A stretch of 64,000 bases of DNA from Peribacillus loiseleuriae (GTDB lineage: Bacteria > Bacillota > Bacilli > Bacillales > DSM-1321): positions 4,181,578-4,245,577 of the forward strand of contig NZ_LFZW01000001.1 in the NCBI RefSeq assembly GCF_001183985.1. The letters run 5' to 3'. Made by a program: the position numbers and the translations under genes. A model generated the notes under the pieces. The model was not told where the DNA came from. It saw nothing but the letters and a program-made list of their open reading frames with translations, and did no database searches. Each line of letters opens with the position of its first letter. Position 1 is the first letter of the stretch. Of the stretch, positions 25,895-34,083 are shown in pieces.

Positions 25895-25912
25895 TCTCTT
25901 GTTTACCATTCG

Positions 25913-25940
25913 ACCTTACTTACTAGTGAGGTTCTTTTTT
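25913..25940 (+). terminator. Rho-independent terminator
   Basis: ACCTTACT-tact-AGTGAGGT? stem (7 of 8 pairs) followed by TCTTTTTTG. Confidence 0.8.
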
Positions 25941-26180
25941 GGGAACATGTATTATCCGATTACGGCATTTCTGTTCTCCCTTTCCTCTTATCACCTCAAA
26001 TATCTTATCACCCAAGACACATAGTTAATAGGTGGCAGCTTTCGCAAGATATGGACAGACAAATTAAGTAAACCATTTAAATGAAGGCATATTGTCCGCC
26101 AATAATTAAAAAGCCCTAAAACGAATAGATTATCCTAAACGTTTTAGAGCTTACATAACATTTAGTATAGAACCAAAATA

Positions 26181-26250
26181 AGTATACTCGCTAAGTAGAT
26201 TGGCTATATTAGATGGTTGCGAAGCCCTGTCCCCATTTCCTTCGCACAAA
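26181..26250 (+). repeat. Interspersed repeat family C, copy 1
   Basis: AAGTAGATTGGCTATATTAG, then GCGAAGCCCTGTCCCCAT and TCCTTC match 40319-40392 over about 70 bp. Confidence 0.65.
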
Positions 26251-26280
26251 AAACGGCTTCCAACTGGAAAGCCGTTTTTT
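26248..26280 (-). terminator. Rho-independent terminator of the LarA-homologue operon
   Basis: AAAAACGGCTT and AAGCCGTTTTTT flank a short loop; on the minus strand the T-run follows the stem, 45 nt past the LarA homologue stop. It is also usable in the plus direction. Confidence 0.85.
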
Positions 26281-26326
26281 GATGTTTGCTATCTCTTAAA
26301 GCCTACATCCTCACAAAAGATGCCTG

Positions 26327-27577
26327 TTACATCGGCAAGAAATAACCGTCATCATCAAATTTCATTTCATGCAGATCCTCTAAGACTTCGATATTTTCTT
26401 TATCTTTCAACTCATTAAAAATGACTTCAGATACAAATAACTCTCCAATATGAAGCGTATTTGGGATTCTTACAATTCTTGCCTCAACTGACGCAACACC
26501 CCAGTTAGCGCGTAGAGCTGCTTTTAGTGCTTCTTGGTCATTATCAAGAACAATCGGAATTTTAGCTCGATCTAAAAATGTACTTGTGACAACATTTTCA
26601 TTCATTGCTTTATAATCAATTTTTTCAAAGAGACGCTTAGTTGTTAAATCAGATAAGCCAATCCCAAGCGCATTACCATGGCAAGCTTCACTTAAATTCG
26701 ATGCGATAACATATTTTATATTAGGTTTTGCCGGCTCTTTTACTCCTAATACACGAATACGGCCAATAATATTCGTATCCATACCCGTACCACTGTAATT
26801 TTTCCCGATTTCATCCACTACTAAAATATCCATTTCATCTACTGGTAAGCTAGGCATTAATTTAAAGGCTTCCACCAATAATTCCTTTTCACGTTCCTCA
26901 ACTCGATCTGGCTTGATAGCTTCAATGATTGCAGTTTCCTCATGTGCGTTTTCAACAATGGCTACTCCAAACAATGTATTTGGTTGTTTAAACACTACTT
27001 TTCCAACTTCAGGCATCATATCACGGATTCCTTCAATACCGTATGTGTGTAATGCAAGTGCTTGTTTGTGCTTCCCGATTCCAATGGATGCCATTTTCAA
27101 GACACCGCTTTCGATTTCCTTCTTAAAATCAGTATGCGGCTTAACACGGCCCATGATGATAATTCCATCTGCATGATAAGCATGTTTATCAAGATATACA
27201 GGGATGCCAGCTGATGTTACATCAATTTCAACAACTTCCATAGATGAACGAATTTCACATCCTGTTGACTTTTCGGTAACCCCTAATCCTTCCAGTACCT
27301 CAATTTGCCCTTCAGCTGTCGCTCCACCGTGACTTCCCATTGCAGGAATAATAAACGGAGTTGCACCTAATTTTTTAATTTCATCAGCAACACTTTTCAC
27401 GATTAATGGTATATTTGCAATCCCACGACTTCCAACTGTAATCGCAACTTCCATTCCAGGCTTAATCTTATCCAATGCTTTCACTTGCTGAAATTGCTCT
27501 GTAATCGTTGCAGGGATATTCTCTAAACTTTTCGCTTGGAACTTTTGTCTTATTTTTGCAACCTTCGGAAAAGACAT
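26327..27577 (-). CDS. LarA-family nickel-pincer racemase/epimerase (DUF2088)
   Basis: 416 residues. LarA enzymes racemise or epimerise 2-hydroxyacids by hydride transfer using the nickel-pincer (NPN) cofactor. The residues known in L. plantarum LarA (His108, His174, Lys184, His200) have spaced equivalents here: His83 in MGSHGG, His148 in VKPHTD, Lys161 in GVLKMAS and His177 in ALALH, with Lys-to-His spacing of 16 as in LarA. Function in this cluster, with kinase DtnK and dehydrogenase PdxA2, points to a four-carbon sugar acid rather than lactate. AAAGGAG precedes the ATG. LarE, which makes the cofactor, is 5 kb away; LarB and LarC are not in the window. Confidence 0.85.
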   Translation of the reverse strand: MSFPKVAKIRQKFQAKSLENIPATITEQFQQVKALDKIKPGMEVAITVGSRGIANIPLIVKSVADEIKKLGATPFIIPAMGSHGGATAEGQIEVLEGLGVTEKSTGCEIRSSMEVVEIDVTSAGIPVYLDKHAYHADGIIIMGRVKPHTDFKKEIESGVLKMASIGIGKHKQALALHTYGIEGIRDMMPEVGKVVFKQPNTLFGVAIVENAHEETAIIEAIKPDRVEEREKELLVEAFKLMPSLPVDEMDILVVDEIGKNYSGTGMDTNIIGRIRVLGVKEPAKPNIKYVIASNLSEACHGNALGIGLSDLTTKRLFEKIDYKAMNENVVTSTFLDRAKIPIVLDNDQEALKAALRANWGVASVEARIVRIPNTLHIGELFVSEVIFNELKDKENIEVLEDLHEMKFDDDGYFLPM

Positions 27578-27671
27578 TATTCTACACTCCTTTTTAAACT
27601 AAATAGTTCAAATACTAAAGTGAGCAAGAGATCCATAATTGATCCCTTGCTTTCAAATCATTCTCTTTAAA

Positions 27672-28670
27672 TTATTTCTCAGGAGCTAATTCAATCGCCA
27701 TACGAATAGCTTCTTTTAACGATAGCTCATCCGCAATGTTTTTCCCAGCGATATCAAAAGCTGTTCCATGGTCAACACTTGTACGAATCGTTGGAAGACC
27801 GACAGTAATATTTACTCCAGCTTCTAGACCTAATACTTTAATTGGACCATGCCCTTGATCATGATATTGTGCAACAACAATGTCAAAATCGCCACGTTTT
27901 GCTCTAAAGAATAATGTATCTGCTGGAAGTGGTCCTTGTACATTTATTCCTTCTGCTTGAGCTTTTTCTATAGCTGGAATAATTTTTTCTTCTTCTTCAC
28001 CATTTCCAAAAAGTCCATTTTCTCCAGCATGAGGGTTAATGCCACAAACTGCGATTCGAGGAGATTTAATCCCTGCTTTTTGTAATGTTTCATGTGCAAG
28101 TTTAATAACTGTATATTGACGATCAACGTTTATTTTATTAATGGCATCGATAATCCCTACATGTGTTGTCACATGAATAACTCTTAAGCCAGGAGCAGAT
28201 AGCATCATTGCGAAATCTTTTGTATTTGTTAATTCTGCTAATATTTCAGTGTGACCTGGATAAATATGACCAGCTTTATGAAGCGCTTCTTTATTTAAAG
28301 GTGCTGTACAAATTCCTTGAATTTTTCCTTCGTTCGCATAAGCAATTGCCTTTTCTAAATAGCGGAATGCAGCATTTCCAGCCTCAGGAGAAACTTGTCC
28401 CCATGGTAAATCTTCAGAAACTAAATCTAAATCAATAATATCTATTGTGCCATATTGGCACTTTGCATCTTCAGGATTCAAAATGACATTTAATTGAAGA
28501 TCTACATTTGTTACATCTAAAGCTCTTTTTAGAATTTTAAGGTCGCCAATTACAAATGGACGGCAATTTTCATATATGTTTTTATCATTTAAAGATTTGA
28601 CGATAATTTCAGGTCCGACTCCTGAGGGATCCCCCATTGTAATCGCGATATTTGGTTTATTCGTAGTCAT
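27672..28670 (-). CDS. pdxA2: PdxA2-type 4-phospho-sugar-acid 3-dehydrogenase
   Basis: 332 residues of the PdxA family. GDPSGVGPEIIVKSL is the N-terminal signature. Three metal-binding histidines are in VIHVTTHVG, NPHAGENGLFG and AQYHDQGHGPIK. PGHTEILAE and ADTLFFRAK are also conserved. Next to a DUF1537 kinase rather than vitamin B6 genes, it fits PdxA2 (4-phospho-D-threonate or D-erythronate 3-dehydrogenase), which oxidises C3 so that decarboxylation yields dihydroxyacetone phosphate. AGGAGG is about 9 nt before the ATG. Separated from the kinase by a long hairpin and from the LarA homologue by 95 nt. Confidence 0.9.
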   Translation of the reverse strand: MTTNKPNIAITMGDPSGVGPEIIVKSLNDKNIYENCRPFVIGDLKILKRALDVTNVDLQLNVILNPEDAKCQYGTIDIIDLDLVSEDLPWGQVSPEAGNAAFRYLEKAIAYANEGKIQGICTAPLNKEALHKAGHIYPGHTEILAELTNTKDFAMMLSAPGLRVIHVTTHVGIIDAINKINVDRQYTVIKLAHETLQKAGIKSPRIAVCGINPHAGENGLFGNGEEEEKIIPAIEKAQAEGINVQGPLPADTLFFRAKRGDFDIVVAQYHDQGHGPIKVLGLEAGVNITVGLPTIRTSVDHGTAFDIAGKNIADELSLKEAIRMAIELAPEK

Positions 28671-28701
28671 AATCTTTTCCTCCTGTTATCACATCATATT
28701 T

Positions 28702-28753
28702 CGCCAAGCATATGTCGAATGGCAGTTATTTGTAATTCGACATATGCTTGGCG
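28702..28753. other. Intercistronic perfect hairpin
   Basis: CGCCAAGCATATGTCGAAT and its exact reverse complement flank a 14-nt loop, between the kinase stop and pdxA2 start. There is no T-run, so it is more likely an mRNA processing or stabilising element, a partial attenuator or an operator than a terminator. Confidence 0.7.
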
Positions 28754-28807
28754 TTGTTCCTGCTCATTTAAAACCTGATCTGTAAAAGCTTTCAATTTTA
28801 GTTCATT

Positions 28808-30145
28808 TTATGAATGATTAGTATGTCGCCAATCACTGTTTTTAACATGTGCATTTACTTCAGTAATTGTTTGAAGCGCCTTTGCAAGTGCTTGTTCTGT
28901 TCCAAATGCACCAGCTTTTGTAACAAGTGGCATACCGTCAAATGAACCACCGAACAATTTCCCGTAAGGTATACCAGCCTCTACTTCACCAATTACCCGA
29001 ATTCCTTCGCCATTTAATACTTGACATGTGGCGCCTGCAATATCCCCACCTGTTAAAACAGCACCACAAATGTTCTTGCTTTCAATTAATTGACCAGCGA
29101 TTTCTCCCATAGATTGGGCAATTGTATTACCTACATCAAAGTTCGATAAACCGAGTTTACGTTGAAGATCCTTTACTCGATTTATCGTCTCTCTCTCACG
29201 ATTGGTAGTTACGACTAAATCGCCTTTTTCTAGTAATGCTTGACCCGCTTTAACAATACGTTCAATTTCAAATTTTCTCCTATCTTCGTAAAAGAATTCT
29301 TCAGGAGAAATCACAATTTCTTCAACATTATTTTTCTCTTTTAGATCTTGAATTTGTCGATGAGTAATAGAATTTACACTACCAGCTACTACTAACACTG
29401 GAAGTCGTTCACCATCCTGTGTCTTACGCAATGGCTCTTCATACTGATCTACGTTGGAAAGATGATAAGCAATACCAGCTGATCCAACCCAAAGGAAATT
29501 CTCATGTAACATTTCAGCAGCTTCGACAATCGTCTTTAATTCTTCATCAGTTGTTGCATCAACGATGATCATTTTTGACGTTTCACCTGAGGACAACGCA
29601 TTCATTTTTTCTGATAAATGACTTCTTCCTTTTCGTACATCAGAAATTGAAATTAATTCGACTTCCCGCTTACTTTGCTCCTGTAACAATTTTGGTAGGT
29701 AACTTTCATTTACTGGGCAGGCGGGATCATTTGCAATTTCGGTTTCCTCTAATAGCACACCATTGACATAATGTTTGCCATTTATTGTAATTCTATTACT
29801 TTTCGGAAATGCCGGCACTACAAACGAAGTCTTATACTTAAACACATCCATTACTGCATCAATTTCTGGGCCAATATTCCCCCTCATGGTTGAATCTACC
29901 TTCTTAAAGACTTTTGAAACATCTAATTTGTTCAATTGCGTTGATATATTAAAAACTACATCATAAGCTTTTCCAGAATTTAATGCACGGCTATCTGAAT
30001 TTAATACAATGACATCTTCACTTAAATGTGTTGGTTGTAATTGTGTATCTGAAAATAGTACTGTCGTATTTAAACCTTGTTTTGCAAATTGGACACCAGT
30101 ATCATTAGCGCCTGTTAAATCATCTGCTATAACAGCTAGTCTCAC
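28808..30145 (-). CDS. dtnK: Four-carbon acid sugar kinase (DUF1537, DtnK/OtnK-like)
   Basis: 445 residues. The N-terminal substrate domain starts AVIADDLTGANDTGVQFAKQG and has FKKVDSTMRGNIGPE and the C-terminal nucleotide domain ends with VLTGGDIAGATCQVLNGEGI and PYGKLFGG. The family phosphorylates D-threonate, D-erythronate or 3-oxo-tetronates at O4. The adjacent PdxA2 favours the D-threonate 4-kinase type, since the DenD/LtnD dehydrogenase route is absent. The start is GTG 30145, behind a GGGGG-rich site. First gene of the operon; a promoter with a cre-like site lies upstream. Confidence 0.88.
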   Translation of the reverse strand: MRLAVIADDLTGANDTGVQFAKQGLNTTVLFSDTQLQPTHLSEDVIVLNSDSRALNSGKAYDVVFNISTQLNKLDVSKVFKKVDSTMRGNIGPEIDAVMDVFKYKTSFVVPAFPKSNRITINGKHYVNGVLLEETEIANDPACPVNESYLPKLLQEQSKREVELISISDVRKGRSHLSEKMNALSSGETSKMIIVDATTDEELKTIVEAAEMLHENFLWVGSAGIAYHLSNVDQYEEPLRKTQDGERLPVLVVAGSVNSITHRQIQDLKEKNNVEEIVISPEEFFYEDRRKFEIERIVKAGQALLEKGDLVVTTNRERETINRVKDLQRKLGLSNFDVGNTIAQSMGEIAGQLIESKNICGAVLTGGDIAGATCQVLNGEGIRVIGEVEAGIPYGKLFGGSFDGMPLVTKAGAFGTEQALAKALQTITEVNAHVKNSDWRHTNHS

Positions 30146-30331
30146 CTACATCCCGACCCCCTTTATACGCATTATCAGTTTGTATTGTTTGCGTTTTTTT
30201 ATTTTATTCCAGTTCATATCGCCTATTTATTATTACATTATAAGTTTTTCTATTTGTTTCTCATTTAATTCTGCAACATGCCGATTGTTTTTTTCTTAAC
30301 CGCTTCATACTACAATTTTATTTCCAAACGC

Positions 30332-30377
30332 TAAAAACGTTTACAATAATAATAAATCAAGATGTTGCATTTAGCAA
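30332..30377 (-). promoter_or_regulatory. Putative dtnK promoter with overlapping cre-like site
   Basis: On the minus strand TTGCTA (30377-30372) and TATTAT (30354-30349) are separated by 17 nt. TGTAAACGTTTTTA at 30345-30332 matches the CcpA consensus TGNAANCGNWWNCW except at one position and would cover the start site. ATGCAACAT lies in the spacer, and an inverted ATGTTGCA occurs downstream near 30,270, possibly operators for the PrpR-like regulator. Confidence 0.5.
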
Positions 30378-30454
30378 TAATTTTTTATGATATTTTTCTT
30401 TAACTTTTTATTACGTTGCCATTTGCATCAATTTAAACTTTGATTTGTGCACAC

Positions 30455-30485
30455 AAAAAAACGCAAGCTGTTATTTTAGCTTGCG
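30455..30485 (-). terminator. Terminator overlapping the end of the PrpR-like gene
   Basis: CGCAAGCT-aaaataac-AGCTTGCG followed by TTTTTTT on the minus strand. The left arm encodes the last residues, and the stop codon lies in the loop. Confidence 0.9.
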
Positions 30486-32240
30486 CCACAATGTAGAACG
30501 GTTAATCCCTAAACGTTTAGCTGCTTTTGATTGATTCAACCCTTCCTCTTCAAGGACTTTAGTTATCACTTGTTTTTCGATTTCTTCTAATGTGCCACTT
30601 ATATCGATATCTGTTAACGCACCATTCTTCTCTTGCTGCTCTAATCGTTTAAAAACTGTTTCAACTTCTTCCTTCTCGATATAATAAGAATGTGATTGTA
30701 AAAATAATTGTTCGATTACTTGCTTAAGTTGTTCTACATTTCCTGGCCAATTATAGTTGGTAATCTCTTCTAAAGCATCCGGTCGAATCCCGATTACTCG
30801 GTTTCCATATTTCGGATGTAATTCAGAAATAAATACATGAACTAAATCCTCAATATCTTTTCTGCGTTCTCGGAGTGGTGGTATATGAATTTTTAATTGT
30901 GACAATGCATTATACAAATCACGATGAAATGTGCCGTTTTTGACCTTTTCTTCCATATTATCCTCAGAAGACGCTAGCCATTGCAGCTTTTTATCTTGTT
31001 CATTCTTGAATATATGATATAACTCCTTTTGCATATAAGAGTTCAATTTATCGATGTTTTTTAAGTAAATGACTCCGTTAACGTATTTTTGAAAAAAGTC
31101 TTCGTTCATTAGATCTTTCAGTTGTTCTACACTTAATAAGTCACAATGTAATGTGATAAATGGTTCATTCATTGTTTTCCTTTTTAAATAAATGGAGTGG
31201 GCAGTTAATTCTTTTCCATTTCCCTCTTCCCCCGAAATCCACACAGATTCTTCACTTTTACTGTATTGATCTATTTGTTTTAACACCTTCTGAATCAGTT
31301 CGCTTTTCCCCGAAAGCGGGATATAAGAAGCGAATGTATGAAATTCTATTGCATCCAGGTTCACGTCCCCACCCTGTACAATAGCTTGATTAGGAAGGGG
31401 TTTTTCAAAATATAATACAATAGCATCTTCTTTAGGACATGTCGTTATTGTCCAAAATGAATGATTGATGTGAACTGTTTTTGTTTGCTTTTCACGTGTT
31501 AAGGCAGTTTCTTGTATCAATCTTCTTATATCTATCGAATTCTCTAATGTCATCCAATGAAATTCTTTATTGAAACGTTCATTCCCATAAACAATTTTCT
31601 CTTCTCTATTAAAAACCCCTATTGCCTGTTCGTTACAATCGAGAATAGATTGAAATAAAGAGACATCCTGTTGCAGCCGCGAGAATAAGCGATATGACCT
31701 TCTTGTTTCTTCTAATGCATCAAGAATAGCTTCCTTTCCGGATGTGATGAGAACTCCTGTCAGACCTAATTGCTTAGCAGCTTGAACCGTAACCACATCT
31801 CCGATTATCACCTCATAGCCATTTTCTTTAAAACTCATTAATTTTTCTTTAACCTCGATATCTTTTGTAATCGTTAATGTTTTAATGTCTAAATCAAGAA
31901 GCTTACATATCGTAGCAGCACCTTGTGTAATATTCGAGAATCCAACGATTGCAGCTTTACCTGAAAATCCTTTTACAAGTGTTAAAATGCGTAATACATC
32001 ATAGCCAGACACCTGAATGTCAATCACTGGTATAGATACAGCCTCCTGAATAATTGAAGCTGTACCGCCACGGCTGATTATGACATGATAGCCATTTTTT
32101 TCAGCATCCTTTGCAATAGCCACTCCTTCATATAAATTACCTAACTCGATTTGTAATTGGATATCTTCAACTTCTTGATTGATCTCTTTCATCATTTCAA
32201 ACAGTCCCTCATAAGGGACAATTGCCAATGCTTTAATCAT
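30471..32240 (-). CDS. PrpR-type regulator with degenerate sigma-54 activator AAA domain
   Basis: 589 residues. Residues 1-190 are a PrpR_N sensing domain (IISRGGTASIIQEAVSIPVIDIQVSGYD). Residues about 195-290 are PAS-like. About 305-500 resemble a sigma-54 activator AAA module, and the end is a Fis-type helix (LNQSKAAKRLGINRSTLWRKL). Walker A survives as GEEGNGKE, but the GAFTGA loop is deleted and Walker B reads GVIYLKNID, without the usual Asp-Glu. The arginine finger region FHRDLYNAL remains. It therefore probably regulates without ATP-driven sigma-54 remodelling. Located in the cluster directly upstream of dtnK, same strand; likely the local regulator. Confidence 0.82.
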   Translation of the reverse strand: MIKALAIVPYEGLFEMMKEINQEVEDIQLQIELGNLYEGVAIAKDAEKNGYHVIISRGGTASIIQEAVSIPVIDIQVSGYDVLRILTLVKGFSGKAAIVGFSNITQGAATICKLLDLDIKTLTITKDIEVKEKLMSFKENGYEVIIGDVVTVQAAKQLGLTGVLITSGKEAILDALEETRRSYRLFSRLQQDVSLFQSILDCNEQAIGVFNREEKIVYGNERFNKEFHWMTLENSIDIRRLIQETALTREKQTKTVHINHSFWTITTCPKEDAIVLYFEKPLPNQAIVQGGDVNLDAIEFHTFASYIPLSGKSELIQKVLKQIDQYSKSEESVWISGEEGNGKELTAHSIYLKRKTMNEPFITLHCDLLSVEQLKDLMNEDFFQKYVNGVIYLKNIDKLNSYMQKELYHIFKNEQDKKLQWLASSEDNMEEKVKNGTFHRDLYNALSQLKIHIPPLRERRKDIEDLVHVFISELHPKYGNRVIGIRPDALEEITNYNWPGNVEQLKQVIEQLFLQSHSYYIEKEEVETVFKRLEQQEKNGALTDIDISGTLEEIEKQVITKVLEEEGLNQSKAAKRLGINRSTLWRKLK

Positions 32241-32601
32241 TTTCCTTCACCTTCACCTTCTGTTACTAAAATCAACATAAATATTTCTTAGTAATTGCTT
32301 ACCTTTTTTTGAAGAAATATAAAAAAATCCCTTTCAGGCTTAAGTTAGAGAACTTCCCTATAGCTATTTACCTCAAAAGGATTTTATTATTTGGCTCTTT
32401 CCTAGAAAATTGTCGCTTTTTACTTTTGAACCGCAGGCAAGTAGATGTATGCCTTGTCAGGCCTTTCAGAAAGATAGAGGCGCTCCTAGACAAATTCATT
32501 TGACCATCTGCAGCAATTTTTCTAAAAAAGGCGGTATAAAAGCAACATTATTGGGAAAACAACCTATTATTTCTAGTGATCCTTTTTTTGATAAACTTCC
32601 T
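32241..32601. other. Intergenic region between larE and the regulator
   Basis: Holds the promoter of the regulator gene on the minus strand. No gene or known RNA element recognised. Confidence 0.4.
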
Positions 32602-33411
32602 TTAGTTAAGACTTGTTGTTAATACTTTATTCATGCTGCCACTTACATAGCCTTTAAGATCAAGGGTGACATATTTATATCCGAATCGTTGAAGGTTTTC
32701 TATGATATCTTCATGGTTAGTTAAAACTACCTGCATATCTTGAGGTTCTACTTCAATCCGAGCAATCTCTTGATGAGTTCGAACGCGCACTTGTCTAATC
32801 CCTAATCCCTTTATATAAGCCTCCGATTTTTCAACCTTTGTTAATTTTTCTTGCGTAATTTTTTCACCATATGCAATTCGTGAAGATAAACAGGCAAACG
32901 ATGGTTTTTCCCAAGTAGGCAAATTTAATTGTTTTGAAAGTTCACGAATTTCTTCTTTATAAAGATTCGCCTCTTGGAGCGGCCCACGGACACCATGTTC
33001 CTTGGCTGCACGGACTCCAGGACGATGTTCACTCATATCATCGGCAATTAAACCATATACAACGTTTTTAAAACCCTTCTGATGCATAATCGGAACGATT
33101 TGTTCGAACAACCCATTTTTACAAAAATAACAACGGTTTCGGTCATTTTCTGCGTAGCCCGGTATATTCAGTTCAGAAGTTTCAATAACTTGATGTATTG
33201 CACCAATCATTTTGGCTAGCTTCTTAGCCTCTTCTAATTCACTTGAAGGGTATGTTTCAGAATCAGCCGTAACAGCCAAGACTTTTTCAACTCCTAAAAC
33301 ATCAACCGCAACTTTTAATAACAACGTACTATCGACTCCACCAGAAAAAGCAACAACAACATTGTCCATCTCATTTAAAATTTGTTTCAGTCGTTCATAC
33401 TTCTCATTCAT
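32602..33411 (-). CDS. larE: Pyridinium dicarboxylate sulfur insertase LarE
   Basis: 269 residues, PP-loop ATPase. It adenylates the carboxylates of the nicotinate-derived precursor and inserts sulfur, the middle step of NPN cofactor synthesis. FSGGVDSTLL at 22-31 is the PP-loop. Cys174 in FACLSSR corresponds to the sulfur-donor Cys176 of L. plantarum LarE. In addition Cys94 and Cys97 form RCYFCK, giving the three-cysteine pattern of LarE enzymes reported to carry a [4Fe-4S] cluster rather than sacrificing their cysteine. GAGGTGG precedes the ATG. It lies in the same catabolic cluster as the LarA homologue. Confidence 0.92.
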   Translation of the reverse strand: MNEKYERLKQILNEMDNVVVAFSGGVDSTLLLKVAVDVLGVEKVLAVTADSETYPSSELEEAKKLAKMIGAIHQVIETSELNIPGYAENDRNRCYFCKNGLFEQIVPIMHQKGFKNVVYGLIADDMSEHRPGVRAAKEHGVRGPLQEANLYKEEIRELSKQLNLPTWEKPSFACLSSRIAYGEKITQEKLTKVEKSEAYIKGLGIRQVRVRTHQEIARIEVEPQDMQVVLTNHEDIIENLQRFGYKYVTLDLKGYVSGSMNKVLTTSLN

Positions 33412-33495
33412 CCTAATTCCACCTATCTCTATATTTTCAAACTATTTTTAGTGTATAATGCGGTAAATCTATTGTCGGCAAAATCAACCTGTTTT

Positions 33496-33680
33496 ATAGA
33501 GGTTGTTTATAAAGCCCGGTATAAATAGCTTACGAATTGCAACAAAGCACATTCGTGACCTTCTGTTAAAATCGCGCACGTCCTGTGCAAATCCACTCTT
33601 CACGTTTTACCGCATACGCAAAAGGTTAGAGTCTATCGCTTCTCGGCTCTTTTCATCCGCCTTTTTGAACATGCACTTAT
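33496..33680 (+). repeat. Interspersed repeat family A, copy 2
   Basis: Shares GTATAAATAGCT, TTACCGCATACGC, CTTCTCGGCTCTTTT and CCTTTTTGAACATGCACTT with copy 3 at 33811, but is longer because of a central insertion. Confidence 0.75.
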
Positions 33681-33810
33681 AGGGATTTCTTATCGACCCT
33701 AAAAAGAATTTGTGCATTTTGCAACACTATTCGATTATAAGCGAATTTCTACCAAAGTAAAAGTAGTTATTAAAGCGATTCCAAAAGTATTTCTTGTTAC
33801 ATTATGTTTT

Positions 33811-33959
33811 AGAGGATGTTCAAAAAGTCCGGTATAAATAGCTATCGAATTTCTCCGTCACTTTGGTCCTCACGTATTACCGCATACGCGAAAGGTATAG
33901 AGACTATCACTCCTCGAACTTCTCGGCTCTTTTTATCCTCCTTTTTGAACGCGCACTTC
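33811..33959 (+). repeat. Interspersed repeat family A, copy 3
   Basis: The best preserved copy. It starts AGAGGATGTTCAAAAAGTCC and ends CCTCCTTTTTGAACGCGCAC, so GTTCAAAAAG is a terminal inverted repeat. Direct repeat of copy 2, inverted relative to copy 1. Confidence 0.8.
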
Positions 33960-33998
33960 TAATATTTTTATAGAATATATAAACTGGTCAGATTGGCG

Positions 33999-34036
33999 AA
34001 AAGGGGTTCGGAATGAAACCATTCCAAACCCCTTTT
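33999..34036 (-). terminator. Terminator of the GntP gene
   Basis: AAAAGGGGTT.GGAATG and CATTCC.AACCCCTTTT form a long stem 48 nt past the permease stop. Confidence 0.85.
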
Positions 34037-34083
34037 ATCTACAATCTGAGCAATGTGACACCATTGCCTTTTCACTTTTATTT

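Noticed and set aside
30146..30470. Sigma-54 (-24/-12) promoter expected from a PrpR-type activator
   Set aside because: No TGGCA-N7-TGC arrangement with correct spacing was found; GG and GC pairs near 30,270 are too close.
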